Shown: one piece after another, positions 6,987 through 16,236 of the stretch
How the letters are laid out: the number at the start of each line of letters is the position of its first letter
Numbering within the stretch: the first letter of the stretch is position 1
Origin: an uncultured Candidatus Altimarinota bacterium
GTDB taxonomy: Bacteria > Patescibacteriota > Gracilibacteria > BD1-5 > UBA2023
NCBI GenBank assembly: GCA_938036655.1
Contig: CALHQS010000079.1
Location: 1-19,745, forward strand
DNA length: 19,745 nt
Direction: 5' to 3'
Program-made: the position numbers and the translations under genes
The notes under the pieces: generated by a model
Databases searched by the model: none
Told to the model about the DNA's origin: nothing
What the model saw: the letters and a program-made list of their open reading frames with translations, nothing else

Positions 6987-8476
6987 TTATTTCACATTTA
7001 TTCGCATATAAAGTGGTTCGCCTTTTTCTGCAATCACAAATTTTTCAGGAATCTGTGCAAGTTGTTCAGAAATTGTTTTATTTGCATCAAATGGTGCACC
7101 AACACGACTCAACAATTCTTGCATTTTTGGCGTAAAAAACGGTAAAAGCATTAATGCCACGCGACGCAAGTGATAGACAAGCGTGTACAAAATTTCTTCC
7201 AATTTTTCTTTTTCTGTCGCGGCATCAAGCTTCCAGGGCGTATTGTCATCAACATATTTGTTGATTTCAGTCGCGTATTCAAAAGCAGACTCGAGCGCAT
7301 TTTTGAGATCATATTTTTCCATCATTGATGCATAATTTTTGACAAAATCATCACCAATTGACAAAATTTCGGTTGGCTTGTTGAGCATGCCACCGATTTT
7401 GAGTGTGAGTGCAATCGCACGATTAAGAAGATTTCCAACATTGTTGGAAAGCTTGGCGTTGAAAGTGAAAATCGCTTGTTCCTGATCAAAATCTCCATCT
7501 TCACCAATTGGAAACGCTGTAAAAAGATACAGCAAAAGCGCATCGCGAGAATAATTCTGACAATATTCTACTGGATCAATCACATTTCCAATAGTTTTTG
7601 ACATTTTCTGACCATCAACAGTAAAATGCCCTGTCGTAAGAAGCTGTTTCGGAAGGTCATAACCAGCGCTCATCAACATTGCAGGCCAGTAAATCCCGTG
7701 AAATTTAACAATATCTTTCCCAATCACATGCAAATCCGCTGGCCAAAAATCGCCAAGTTCGTGAGAAATCGTTGACATATAGCTATAAAGCGCATCAAAC
7801 CAAACGTATGTTACCTGTTCTGGATCAAACGGAAGTGGAATTCCAAATTTGTTTGTTTCGCGAGAAATCGAAAAATCTTCAAGCCCACCTTTTACGAATT
7901 CAATCACCTCATTGTAACGAGTTCGCGGCGTGATCCAATCAGGATTTTCCTCGTACAATTTGAGCAATTTATCCTGATATTTTGAAAGTCGGAAAAAATA
8001 ATTTTTCTCACGAATGTGCTGAATTTCTTTATTTGGGTGATCTGGACAATGACCATTCACTAAATCTTTTTCCTTTTTGAAAGCCTCACAACCAACACAA
8101 TAAAGCCCCTCATATTCCCCTTCATAAATATCACCGGCATCAAAAGTTTTTTGCAAAACTTCCTGCACAAATTTTTATGATTTTCGGCAGTTGTTCGCAC
8201 AAAATTAGTGTATTCAATTCCAATTCCATCCCAAATCGCGCGATGTTTTCCAGCCATCATATCCGCATATTCCATCGTCTGCATTCCCTTTTCCTGAGCG
8301 GATTCTACGACTTTTTGAGAATTTTCGTCAACCCCCGTCGTGAAGCGAACATTTTTCCCTTGAAATCGCTGATATTTGGCGATAGTGTCAGCCAAAAATG
8401 AAGAATACGAATGTCCAATGTGTGGCACTCCATTCGAATAATAAATCGGCGTCGTAACGTAAAAATTTTTTTCCAT
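6987..8476 (-). CDS. metG: Methionyl-tRNA synthetase, with a one-base frame break near 8172
   Basis: Class I synthetase charging tRNA-Met. The N-terminal piece (8476 to about 8172) has the HIGH-type motif PHIGHSYSSFLADTIAKYQR and GVDENSQK. The remainder (to 6987) carries CVGCEAF/HCPDHP zinc-binding residues, WFDALYSYMSTI, the KMSK motif QKMSKTIGN and an anticodon-binding helical domain ending ...MRINVK. The two pieces are in different frames. The family sequence continues smoothly (TAENHK then FVQEVLQKTFDAGD) if one A is added to the run of five A at 8176-8172 on the minus strand. The likeliest cause is a homopolymer indel in the assembly. A true mutation would be lethal unless bypassed. The minus strand also reads A AAT TTG at the site, compatible in principle with a -1 ribosomal shift. 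Downstream NUDIX is co-transcribed. The C-terminal EMAP-type tRNA-binding domain is absent. Confidence 0.93.
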
Positions 8477-8497
8477 AAAAATAAAAAAGTTAGCGAG

Positions 8498-8525
8498 ATT
8501 TTACGAATTTTTGGCGATTTTTCAA
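8498..8525 (-). promoter_or_regulatory. Promoter of metG
   Basis: Minus-strand TTGAAA (8525-8520) and TAAAAT (8503-8498), 16-base spacer. The predicted start is about 15 bases before ATG 8476. Confidence 0.5.
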
Positions 8526-8540
8526 GTTTTTTCAAAATAA

Positions 8541-8556
8541 AAACGCCGAAGCGTTT
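8541..8556 (-). terminator. Terminator of the LemA-like gene
   Basis: Minus strand AAACGC, loop TTCG, GCGTTT, then TTATTTT. The stem overlaps the gene's TAA stop (8557-8555). The UUCG tetraloop is unusually stable. Confidence 0.82.
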
Positions 8557-9058
8557 AGATAAAATCTTTTTTGCGACCAGGAAGCAAAAGTCCAATAATT
8601 GTACAGTTTTTGAAAAAAACAAAGCGATTCCAGCATTCCACTTCAACATTGTAACTATCAAAAAATTTTTTGATATCGTGCTCGTATTTGATGATAAAAT
8701 CACGAATATACACAAATTGCGCATGCTTTTGTAAATCAGGAATCTGCATAGAAAGCTTCATCAAAAAAGCAAATTCCGCTTGAATCCGAGCGTTGTGCTC
8801 CAAAAGTACATAAATCGTCTCGTATCGATGAATCATTGCAGTTGAATGCAATTTGGTGAGTGAGTCAAAAGCACTTTCGTCCGCTACAAAATTTCGCATC
8901 ACCTCAATAAGCGATGGAATTTTGGAAACTTTGAGCAAAAATCGTGAAATAATCGCGTTTTCAATTTTTTGAACTTTTTTGCTATAAAAAAAGAAAAAAG
9001 CGCTATACACCACGAGGTAAATCGCTACAACCGCGATGAAAAAATAGTACAAATCCAT
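8555..9058 (-). CDS. LemA-like membrane-anchored protein
   Basis: A 167-residue protein with one N-terminal TM helix (about residues 4-25, YYFFIAVVAIYLVVYSAFFF) followed by a long helical domain. The order of motifs resembles LemA: a KKVQKIENAI helix after the TM; SKIPSLIEVMRNFVADE (LemA: LIPNLVETVKGYAKHE); IPDLQKHAQFVYIRDFII (LemA: YPDLKAN..FLQLQEEL); and a helix ending FFDSYNVEVE before GLLLPGRKKDF. LemA proteins have a short N-terminus, one TM helix and a four-helix bundle, and their function is unknown. Similarity is topological and distant. The gene is monocistronic with its own promoter and terminator. Confidence 0.58.
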   Translation of the reverse strand: MDLYYFFIAVVAIYLVVYSAFFFFYSKKVQKIENAIISRFLLKVSKIPSLIEVMRNFVADESAFDSLTKLHSTAMIHRYETIYVLLEHNARIQAEFAFLMKLSMQIPDLQKHAQFVYIRDFIIKYEHDIKKFFDSYNVEVECWNRFVFFKNCTIIGLLLPGRKKDFI

Positions 9059-9070
9059 AGTTTTTTGGAT

Positions 9071-9098
9071 ATTATAAAAAATTTCAGAAAAAAATCAA
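9071..9098 (-). promoter_or_regulatory. Promoter of the LemA-like gene
   Basis: Minus-strand TTGATT (9098-9093) and TATAAT (9076-9071), 16-base spacer. The predicted leader is only about 6 bases before ATG 9058. Confidence 0.5.
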
Positions 9099-9120
9099 AT
9101 ACAAACTTTTAAAATTTGTT

Positions 9121-9148
9121 TTGCAAAATCACCCATCCGCATTATAAT
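9121..9148 (+). promoter_or_regulatory. Promoter of the sugar transferase gene, apparently leaderless
   Basis: TTGCAA (9121-9126) and TATAAT (9143-9148), 16-base spacer. ATG 9155 begins only 6 bases after the -10 box, so the transcript should start at the start codon. Confidence 0.55.
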
Positions 9149-9154
9149 GCGCGT

Positions 9155-10594
9155 ATGAAAAAATATCGCCCGGACATTTTTTTGATTATTGCGAGGCCAA
9201 TTCTGGATATTATTGGAGTTTTTTCAGCGTTTTGGATCGCGTATTATTTGCGAAGCGTGACAGACGGAATACCGTTCGTGCAACTGAGAATTCCATATAT
9301 CAGCGAAGCACAATTTGCACCATTTGTGTTCGCAGGTATCGCTATTTGGCTCATTATTTTTACGCGAGCAAAACTCTATTCGCATATCAAGCGTCCAATT
9401 TTTGAGGAAATCAGACGCGTGATGACCTACGGATTTTTTTGGTTTTTCGTGTTCATTGGATTCGTATATTTGACGCAGGGTTTTTTGTTTTTCAAAGAAA
9501 TTCCGCGATTGATGATTTTTTATGCGCTCTTTTTGGCGACGACTTTTTCGGTGATTTTTCGCTCGATTTTGCATTTCTTGACACAAAAATTGTATCAGAA
9601 AAATTTTTTTGAAAAAGAAAAAATTCTCATCATTCAAAGCCGAAAAAATGAGGAAATTATTTTTAATATCGAAAAAAACGACGCAGAATATACTTTTATT
9701 AATATTTCAGAAACGAAAAAAATCGAAAATCTCGTGCGAAAAGGCGATATTGACGCGATGTTGTTGACTTCGGGCGAATTTGGTGATCCAAATCTCGAAA
9801 ACGTGATTTCGCTTGCTAAAATTTATGGCGTAAAATGTGCGCATCCTCGTGTTATGCCTCATATGAAGCACTTTTCTCGGGAAGAAAGTTTTTTGGCGGG
9901 AATCCCAGTTGTGACGCTTTCCACCGTTTCGATTACTCCATGAGAAGCCATTCTCAAGCGGATTATTGATATTTTTTTGGCGATTTTTTTCATTATTTTG
10001 ACACTGCCGATTATGATAATTGCGTATATTGGCATTAAAATCGAGGATCCGAGCGGGCCAGTCATTTATCGAAATCGCAGAATTGGACAAAATGGGAAAA
10101 TTTTTTCGCTGTTCAAATTTCGTTATATGTACTGGAAATATTCAACGAAAGAAGATTATCTGAAAGAGGGCGAAACTGATGAGGCTATTGCGTTTGAGGA
10201 AAATTTGAAACAAAAAAATAATGGGCGTGAAGGGCCACTTTATAAAATCCAAAACGATCCACGAAAAATGCGATTTGGATCAATGTTGGAGCGTTTTTCC
10301 ATTGATGAATTACCACAACTTTTTAATGTTTTGATGGGAAATATGTCTATCGTTGGACCGCGTCCGCATCAGCCGCGTGAGGTAGCATTGTATGACGAGA
10401 GCGACAAGCAGGTTCTGACGATTAAGCCGTGAATTACGGGGATGGCGCAGGTCTATGGTCGCGATAAAAATACTTTCAAAGAAGAGGTTTTGCTCGATAC
10501 ATATTATATCGAAAATTATTCGATTTTTTTAGATATCATTATTTTATTTCGGACAATTTTGGTGGTTCTCAAGCGACCATTTGAAAAAAAATAA
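9155..10594 (+). CDS. Polyprenyl-phosphate glycosyl-1-phosphate transferase (two UGA-Gly codons)
   Basis: A 479-residue membrane enzyme of the bacterial sugar transferase family (WbaP/WcaJ type). It transfers a sugar-1-phosphate from a nucleotide sugar to undecaprenyl phosphate, the first step of surface-glycan repeat-unit assembly. The N-terminal TM helices (about 8-28, 50-70, 90-112, 118-140) precede a Rossmann-like domain. The catalytic part starts near 263 with the membrane-embedded helix AILKRIIDIFLAIFFIILT, then EDPSGPVIYRNRRIGQNGK, FSLFKFRYM, FSIDELPQLFNVLMGNMSIV, GPRPHQPREV and the terminal KPGITGMAQVYGR. UGA at 9941-9943 (residue 263) and 10430-10432 (residue 426) encode Gly. The second is the conserved Gly of KPGITG. 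ATG 9155 is chosen for the leaderless promoter. lgt follows 38 bases downstream on the same strand. The donor sugar cannot be told. Confidence 0.95.
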
Positions 10595-10632
10595 TTTTCC
10601 AAAAATCCTAAAATTTTTCCTATTTTTGTCTT

Positions 10633-11385
10633 ATGAAAATTTTTGAATTGACGATTGGTGGCATCACGATCGCACCAACATACTATGCGCTTATGTATGT
10701 ACTCGGATTTGTGGCGGGATTTTTTTTCCTGAAAAAATTTTTCACTTGGAAAAAAATGAACGATTTGGATGATTTTATTTTTGCTGTTGGACTTGGTGTG
10801 ATTCTCGGCGGACGCCTCGGATTCGTGATTTTGTACGATCTATCTTTTTACCTTTCTCATCCTCTCGAGATTTTCGCGATTTGGAAAGGTGGAATGAGTT
10901 TTCATGGTGGGCTCATTGGCGTGATTCTTGCGACCATTATTTTTGCAAAAAAATCCGGCTACCGATTTTGGCAGCTCATCGATTCGCTCGCTGTCATCGT
11001 GCCTGTTGGGCTCGGATTCGGGCGATTTGGAAATTTTCTCAACAACGAGCTCTACGGATTTGCTGATTATAATGGGCCGTTTGCAATGATGATTCGCGGT
11101 GTGCCGCATTTTCCATCACCACTTTTGGAACTTATATTGGAAGGACTTTTGCTCGGGATAATTCTCATGTATTGTTTTTTCCGCACAAATGCCAAAAATT
11201 TCCCAGGAAAATTGTCAGGAATTTTTCTCGTTGGATACGCAATTTCGCGAATTATTGTTGAATTTTTTCGCTTGCCAGATGCGAATATTGGCTATCTTCT
11301 GGGGACCAATTTTCTCACACTCGGGATGATGTATTCCCTTCCGATGCTGATTTTTGGAATTTTCCTTCTCATCCACAAACAATAA
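10633..11385 (+). CDS. lgt: Prolipoprotein diacylglyceryl transferase
   Basis: A 250-residue integral membrane enzyme that moves diacylglycerol from phosphatidylglycerol to the lipobox cysteine of prelipoproteins. The family signature GRFGNFLNNELYG is at 130-142. Its Arg131 corresponds to the essential arginine of E. coli Lgt, and H91 in SFHGGLIG to the conserved histidine. Around seven hydrophobic helices are spread over the length (YALMYVLGFVAGFFFLKKF at the N-terminus, IVPVGLGFGRF mid-way, and LPMLIFGIFLLIH at the end). The length is slightly below the usual 260-290. It has no Shine-Dalgarno sequence. It follows the sugar transferase by 38 bases and may be co-transcribed. It implies that this cell makes lipoproteins. 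No UGA codons are used. Confidence 0.97.
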   Translation: MKIFELTIGGITIAPTYYALMYVLGFVAGFFFLKKFFTWKKMNDLDDFIFAVGLGVILGGRLGFVILYDLSFYLSHPLEIFAIWKGGMSFHGGLIGVILATIIFAKKSGYRFWQLIDSLAVIVPVGLGFGRFGNFLNNELYGFADYNGPFAMMIRGVPHFPSPLLELILEGLLLGIILMYCFFRTNAKNFPGKLSGIFLVGYAISRIIVEFFRLPDANIGYLLGTNFLTLGMMYSLPMLIFGIFLLIHKQ

Positions 11386-11407
11386 AAAATCCCGTTTGGG
11401 ATTTTTT
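11384..11407. terminator. Bidirectional terminator between lgt and valS
   Basis: AAAAAATCCC (11384-11393), loop GTTT, GGGATTTTTT (11398-11407). The 10-bp stem begins within the lgt stop codon and reaches the valS stop codon (11406-11408). Confidence 0.9.
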
Positions 11408-14075
11408 ATTTGAGTCGAGATTCAATATTTCGAAGTTTTTCTTCAAATTTTTCCAATTGTTCTTCGGCTTGACGACGTTTTTCCATCTCGGCACGAACAA
11501 TTTTTTCCGGAGCATTTTTGACAAATGACGCATTGGAAAGCTTCGCAGTAATACCTCGCAAATATGATTTTTTGTCCTCAATCTGCGCAAGAATGCGATT
11601 TTTCTCATCCTCAAGCGCATCAGCATCAATCGCTGCATCCACAAAAATTTCGATATCACCAACAATTCCGTAAGCAAAATCATCAGGATTTTCTGGTTTT
11701 TTTCAGAAATTGAAATTGTTAATTTTTGCGAGCCCAATGAGCAAATTAGCATTTTCTTCAACGATTTTTTCGTGCATCGGCGAAGTAGCAATCCAAACAT
11801 CTTTGAGTTCGCCTGGCTTAATATTTTTTTCAGAACGAATATTTCGAATCACGCGCACAATATTTGAAATTTTTTCGATATTTCCTTCAATCACCACATC
11901 AGGCTTTCGATACGCTTTTGACCAAATCTCAGTCGCAAGGATTTTTCCCTCAGTAATGTGACCATAAAGGGTTTCTGTAATGTGCGGAATGTATGGATGC
12001 ATCATCACGAGAATTTCGAGCGCCACAACAGAAATCACTTCTTTTCCAAGTTGAGAATTTTCTTTTTCAATCTTGTACGCTTCAATCGCAAAATCCGCAA
12101 AATCATCACGAATAAACGCGAGCAAATCAGAACCGGTCGCCGTGAATGAAAAATTTTCCATCGAATTTGAAAGTTTTTCAATTATCGTTGAAAGTCGTGA
12201 CAAAATCCATTTTTCATACGGAAGCAACGCATCTTCATTGGCAGCAATTTTCTGATACAATTCGTCGCGAGAAGCAGTAATATTTCCGACATTCATCGCA
12301 GCAAATCGCATAATATTCCAGAATTTATTGAGGAAAAGTGAATATTCTTCCACCTGGCGCATTGAGAAATTTACATTATTTCCCGGAGTATTCCCAAGTG
12401 TAAGCGAAAGTCGAATCGCGTCAGTCGAATATTGATCAATCACATCCACTGGATCAATCACATTTCCAAAACTTTTCGACATTTTTTTGCCATGTTCATC
12501 AAAAATCAATCCATGCAAATAAATCGTCTTGAATGGTGTTTGATCAGTGTAGTGGTACGCAAGCAACAGCATACGAATCACCCAAAAGAAGAGAATATCG
12601 TGCCCCGTTTCCAGAACCTGTGCTGGGTAGAATTTTTTGAAAAGTTCACCGATATGTTCAGGATTCAAATCCCAGTCAAGGATGGTGAGCGGCCAAAGTC
12701 CACTTGAAAACCATGTATCAAGCACATCTTCATCGCGGCGCACATTTTCTTCACCAAATTTTTCAAAAAGTTCGCTTGGATTCTGCGTTACGCCGAGCAA
12801 TTCGCCCGTTTCTTTGTGGAAATATGCTGGAATCTGATGTCCCCACCAAAGCTGACGAGAAATACACCAATCGCGCAAATTGTAAATCCAATCTTCAAAA
12901 GTTTTATTAAAGCGTGCTGGCAAAATTTTAAATTCTTCAGCTTCATATCCTTTGATAACGCGTTTTGCCAATTCTCCCGCCTTCACGAACCACTGCGTTG
13001 AAACAAAAGTTTCGACACGAGTTCCGCTTCGCGAACAGAATCCAACCTTGTGTGTGTATGGCTCAACTTTGACAAGATTTCCCTTTGATTTAAGAAGCTC
13101 CACGATATTATCGCGTGCCTGAGTGGCCGCATGAAATCCAGCAAAAGTACCAGCCTCCTTGTTCATGTAGCCATTTTTATCAATGACCGTATAATCCATT
13201 CGAAGATTGTGGCGTTTTGCTGTTTCAAAATCGGCTGGATCGTGCGCTGGAGTGATTTTCACAACACCAGTCCCAAACTCCATATCCACCATTTCATCAG
13301 CAATAATCGGAATTTCTTTGTTTACAATCGGCAAAATCACTTTTTTTCCGATGAATTTTTTGTAGCGCTTATCTTTTGGATGAACCGCCACAGCCTGATC
13401 CGCCAAAAGCGTTTCTGGACGTGTCGTTGCAATCTCGAGCTCTTTATCAGATCCAGAAATAAAATAATTAATGTGATACATTTTTTCTGTCACTTCCTGG
13501 TATTCTACCTCGATATCAGAAATCACGGATTCAAGTCCAGGAGAATAGTTCACCATATATTCTCCACGATAGATCAAATCTTTTTTGAAAAGGTCAACAA
13601 AAATACTCTCTACGAGCTTGTTTGCCTTTTCATCAAAAGTAAATCGCTCCTTGCTCCAATCAATGGACGCGCCCATTTTTTTCATCTGATTTTGAATATT
13701 TCCAGAATATTCCTCAATCCATTTCCAGCATTCTTTCAAAAATTCTTCGCGACCAAGCTCTTTGCGGTCGCGTCATTGAGAACGAAGGCGTTTTTCTACT
13801 TGGGCTTGTGTCGCAATCCCCGCATGATCCGTTCCTGGAATCCAAAGCGTTGAATCCCCTTTCATACGATGATATCGCGTCATAATATCCTCAATTGTGA
13901 GCGTCATCGCATGTCCCAAATGAAGATTTCCCGTTACATTTGGTGGTGGCATCGGAATATGAAAAGTTTTTCCAGTCGTACTTTCGTGCGGCGCAGAAAT
14001 ATTATTTTCTGTCCAAAGATTTTGTGCTTGCGGTTCAGCAATTTTTGGGTCGTATTGTTTTGGAAAATCTGACAT
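11406..14075 (-). CDS. valS: Valyl-tRNA synthetase (two UGA-Gly codons)
   Basis: An 889-residue class I synthetase that charges tRNA-Val and edits mischarged threonine. The HIGH motif is HLGH at 52-55 in PPPNVTGNLHLGHAM. The TDHAGIATQ segment follows. The CP1 editing region contains ITPAHDPADFE and TTRPETLLADQAVAVHP. The KMSKS motif (KKMSKSFGN) is near residue 530. The anticodon-binding domain is followed by the typical C-terminal coiled coil (EKRRQAEEQLEKFEEKLRNI). UGA codons at 13775-13773 (residue 101, RLRSQGRDRKELG) and 11705-11703 (residue 791, INNFNFGKKPEN) are read as Gly, joining three fragments into one normal-length enzyme. It starts at ATG 14075 (MSDFPKQYDP) without Shine-Dalgarno and stops at TAA. 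It has its own promoter. Confidence 0.97.
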
Positions 14076-14099
14076 AATTTTGTGTTAAAAATCCCTTTT

Positions 14100-14127
14100 A
14101 GAATATTGATTTTTCGATTTTTCGCAA
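14100..14127 (-). promoter_or_regulatory. Possible promoter of valS
   Basis: Minus-strand TTGCGA (14127-14122) and TATTCT (14105-14100), 16-base spacer. The -10 is a weak match. No T-box-like leader fits in the short region before ATG 14075. Confidence 0.38.
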
Positions 14128-14183
14128 GTGAAAATTTTGAAAATTTACAAAAATTGTAAGATTTTAAAAAGAAAAATTGGACA

Positions 14184-14208
14184 ATAAAAAATCTCCTTTC
14201 GGAGAAAT
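14184..14208 (-). terminator. Terminator of the M23 cell-wall hydrolase gene
   Basis: Minus strand: TCTCC, loop GAAA, GGAGA, then TTTTTTATT, located just after the TAA at 14212-14210. Outer A/T pairs extend the stem past a 2-base mismatch. Confidence 0.75.
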
Positions 14209-14209
14209 T

Positions 14210-16183
14210 TTATTTTGTAGAAATTCGGAAATTGTAATCATCTTCAACGAATCGACCTTTGAGTGCAGACAAACACCGAATCGTATTGTCGTGCCAGTTG
14301 GAAGCAGATGAGGCATAAATTGGTCCTGTTTGATTTCCCCAACGCGACAATTCGCTCACCTTGGTGTATTTTCCAAGATATTTGTTGTTGAAAGTTTTTG
14401 CCATCCAAAGCACGCCTTCCTGCGGAGATGCGAACGAAACGGTATCGCCACTATCTGTATTTCCGACATTTCCGACATTGTACGGAGTTTTGAGATGATT
14501 TCCGAGTGTTGTTTCAGAAAGTCCGATACACATGAGGAAACTTGGGTCAATATTGGCTGAAAGTGCGGTATCTGTCCACATTTCCCAACTCTGGAAACTC
14601 TTGGTTGCGTACGTTGCGAGCATATATTTCTGACGTTCTTCTTCGGTTTTTCCACGAAGAGAAAAACGAATTTTGTAGTCAGAAGTATCTGTATTTTCAC
14701 CATTTTTTTCTACCAAATCATTGACAAATTTTGTCTGATACAATGCTGGCAAATTTTTGTAATCAATGTCATAGAGAGGCACGAATCGAAGCGGATCTAC
14801 GGGTTCTTTATTTTTCCAGACTTCAAAATGAAGATGCGCGCCCGTCGTTGCTGGGCCAGCCCCATTCGTTCCAGGAGTTCCACCAGAAAGTGCAATCAAT
14901 TCACCCTGACGAACGAATTGATATGGTTTGATTTTGACTTCTGAAAGGTGACCATACACCGTCACAAGGCCGTCTTTGTGCTTGATAACAACATACGAAT
15001 ACGCTTGTGGACTGGTCGGTTGCATAATATAATATACATATCCATCAGCCGCAGCGTACACATTGGAGCCTTGCGGAGTTCCGATATCAACCGCATCATG
15101 ATGGCTTCCAATCGCCTGAAAGTAACTCTGATCACGGAAATATGCAGTTACACGGCGACTATCTGTTGGCCAAACGAAAATATTATCCGTATTTTTGGCA
15201 TATTCGCTTTTGGCGAGTTCGGCCTCATTGGAGAAAAAAACTTTGAGACGATCACATTCTTCGCTCGACATTTTTTCTGTACATTTGTACTGCGACATGA
15301 AATTTTCGTATGATTTCTGATAATCCTCATTCGCTTTTTTCCAAGCATCAGCGATTTGCTGTTGTGCTTGCTGTTGCGCGAGCATATGTTTTTGGAATAG
15401 TTCTTCCTGTCCTTTCGTAATTTCCAAAAGTTCTTCTCGTTCCTTTTTTTGCGACTGATAATTAGCGTTTTGTTTTTCAAGGCTCGTTTGCAAATTTTGC
15501 AAATTCACGCGTTCTTCGCGAGTTTTCACGCCCATCACATAATAATCGCGCACCAACTGACGATAGTCATCCACAAATTGCTGACCAAGTTGCGAAACAA
15601 TCGTCTTGTATGTCATATCTCGCAAATAATAATCCGTGTTTTCGGACGTCAAAAGCAACGCTTTCATCACATCCACATCGCCATTTTCATCAAAAATCAA
15701 ATTTCCTTCAGAATACATATTCGCCAAATAATTGAGAATAATTTCGCGATGGGAAGCGATTTTTTTCTTAAGCTCGATACTCGCGTGATCGAGCGCTTGA
15801 ATTTTGCTCTGCTTTTGCGTGATTTTATCTTTGGTTTCGTTGATAGATTTTTCAGTCGCAGTAATGGCGTCATCAATTTTTTTGATAGCCTTTTCAAGCG
15901 TCATTCGTTCAATCGTCGTTTCCTGTTTTTTCTCAGCGTAATATTTTTCCACTTCAGCAAGACGAGTTTTGAGCGCTTCGAGGCCATTCATTCGATATTC
16001 ATGCTCCAAAACTTCGTTCGCGCCCGTCGCAGTAAAAGGCAGACTTTCGAACAAAATTTTTTCATGACGCGTTTTATAATTATCGATCATTCGACCTGTT
16101 GTAGCGGAATTGAGTGCAAACACCGCCGTCAATCCAAGGCTTGTCACGATAACAAGCGCGATGATAAAAGAAATTTTTTTCAT
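14210..16183 (-). CDS. Peptidoglycan hydrolase: coiled coil, M23 endopeptidase and lysozyme-like domain
   Basis: A 657-residue exported or membrane-anchored protein. A signal/TM helix (5-24, SFIIALVIVTSLGLTAVFAL) is followed by long coiled coils (about 62-150 and 220-300). An M23 (LytM) zinc endopeptidase domain comes next (about 338-468) with HxxxD ligands H362/D366, a YGHLSEVKIKPY stretch and HLH ligands H450/H452 (GAHLHFEVW). The layout up to here is that of EnvC/NlpD-like hydrolases or activators. All zinc ligands are present, so it should be catalytically active. The C-terminal 150 residues (about 510-657) look like a lysozyme/glucosaminidase-type domain: SANIDPSFLMCIGLSETTLG with candidate catalytic E557, then TPYNVGNVGN and SPQEGVLWMAKTFNNKYLG. 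If right, one protein cuts both peptide and glycan bonds. It starts at ATG 16183 with no Shine-Dalgarno. Confidence 0.9.
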   Translation of the reverse strand: MKKISFIIALVIVTSLGLTAVFALNSATTGRMIDNYKTRHEKILFESLPFTATGANEVLEHEYRMNGLEALKTRLAEVEKYYAEKKQETTIERMTLEKAIKKIDDAITATEKSINETKDKITQKQSKIQALDHASIELKKKIASHREIILNYLANMYSEGNLIFDENGDVDVMKALLLTSENTDYYLRDMTYKTIVSQLGQQFVDDYRQLVRDYYVMGVKTREERVNLQNLQTSLEKQNANYQSQKKEREELLEITKGQEELFQKHMLAQQQAQQQIADAWKKANEDYQKSYENFMSQYKCTEKMSSEECDRLKVFFSNEAELAKSEYAKNTDNIFVWPTDSRRVTAYFRDQSYFQAIGSHHDAVDIGTPQGSNVYAAADGYVYYIMQPTSPQAYSYVVIKHKDGLVTVYGHLSEVKIKPYQFVRQGELIALSGGTPGTNGAGPATTGAHLHFEVWKNKEPVDPLRFVPLYDIDYKNLPALYQTKFVNDLVEKNGENTDTSDYKIRFSLRGKTEEERQKYMLATYATKSFQSWEMWTDTALSANIDPSFLMCIGLSETTLGNHLKTPYNVGNVGNTDSGDTVSFASPQEGVLWMAKTFNNKYLGKYTKVSELSRWGNQTGPIYASSASNWHDNTIRCLSALKGRFVEDDYNFRISTK

Positions 16184-16236
16184 ACGTTTATCGTATCATA
16201 TTTTCTTGTGAAAATCCATTCTCTGAGTCCTTTTCT

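Noticed and set aside
6641..7135. Plus-strand open frame of 164 codons
   Set aside because: It lies opposite the NUDIX gene and the end of metG and has no recognisable domain.
13131..13853. Plus-strand open frame of 240 codons
   Set aside because: It is antisense to valS, with shadow-like composition and no supporting promoter or motif.
11406..14075. valS as a decayed pseudogene in three pieces
   Set aside because: The breaks are UGA codons in one continuous frame, and all motifs and the full length are present, so recoding explains it.
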